Positions 63,934 to 64,000 of a stretch of 64,000 bases of DNA are shown here, piece after piece. A model generated the notes under the pieces. That model was given only the letters and a program-made list of their open reading frames with translations, had not been told where the DNA came from and did no database searches. The DNA lies in the NCBI GenBank assembly GCA_021442155.1, contig CM038215.1, positions 210,670,982-210,734,981 on the forward strand, written 5' to 3'. The position numbers and the translations under genes were made by a program. Source of the DNA: Cymbidium sinense. Its lineage: Eukaryota; Streptophyta; Magnoliopsida; Asparagales; Orchidaceae. Positions within the stretch are counted from its first letter, which is position 1; each line of letters starts with the position of its first letter.

Positions 63934-64000
63934 CCGTTTAATCTAAGTTCATTAATAAGCATTAGAAAAATTAATCAAATAAATAAATTGAAATAAGGGA
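63934..64000. other. Flank beyond LTR copy F
   Basis: 67 bases of AT-rich sequence after the LTR terminus, beginning CCGTT, which would be the candidate right target duplication. The left partner is not in the window or is lost. Confidence 0.5.

Noticed and set aside
1..64000. CRISPR array, bacterial operon, organelle insert, tRNA or rRNA genes
   Set aside because: No regularly spaced identical repeats, no long bacterial-type frames, and no recognisable plastid, mitochondrial, tRNA or rRNA text on either strand.

Overview
The window looks like an intergenic block of a large-genome seed plant. It is very AT-rich, and I see no intact host gene, tRNA or rRNA. Nearly everything is old, nested retrotransposon debris: decayed Ty3/gypsy reading frames of the Tat/Ogre-like kind, a plant RTE-clade LINE with its typical 5' start and TTG-rich 3' tail, and a plant mobile domain (PMD) frame. 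No species can be named. By my hand mapping, about 46 of the 64 kb (roughly 72%) is copies of two related families of giant LTRs, about 6.2-6.7 kb (family 1) and about 7.9-8.1 kb (family 2) when near complete. The relationships rest on landmarks read by eye on both strands: the LTR start TGTTGACCTC, a TATAAGGG-type promoter, a GC-rich dyad and shared flanking text. No alignment program was run, so internal borders are approximate except where a target duplication fixes them.

Layout. 1-935: spacer with dispersed CCCTAGTGG-like motifs. 936-9045: family 2 LTR, + strand, near complete. 9046-11520: truncated family 2 LTR, - strand. 11521-13000: unclassified, with a possible separate LTR. 13430-25404: decayed + strand gypsy host element (gag, pre-protease, protease, linker, PMD), split inside protease by a solo family 1 LTR (16247-22460, 5-bp duplication GCTTC). 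25405-29800 and 29801-34270: two truncated family 1 LTRs in opposite orientation, abutting. 34273-43184: - strand gypsy internal region (truncated RT, protease, gag, PBS), interrupted by a + strand RTE LINE (36905-39975, 17-bp duplication). 43191-49884: complete 5' LTR of that - strand element. 49885-50884: - strand LTR fragment. 50885-52564: family 2 LTR fragment, +. 52565-55965: truncated family 1 LTR, +. 56027-63933: complete family 2 LTR, -, with a decayed PBS at its inner edge.

How it fits together. The - strand element has its 5' LTR at 43191-49884, PBS at 43184-43167, gag, protease and the first part of RT. A deletion then fuses RT to the middle of its probable 3' LTR (29801-34270), so the rest of RT, RNase H and integrase are gone. 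All frames carry stops or frameshifts, and LTR copies compared by eye are only about 75-80% alike, so the elements are old. The points most worth following up are the regulatory architecture shared by the two LTR families (terminal hairpin, dense TTGACC/GGTCAA arrays that match the W-box core, a GC-rich dyad island and a core promoter), three abutting head-to-head LTR pairs, and a PMD frame carried by a gypsy element.
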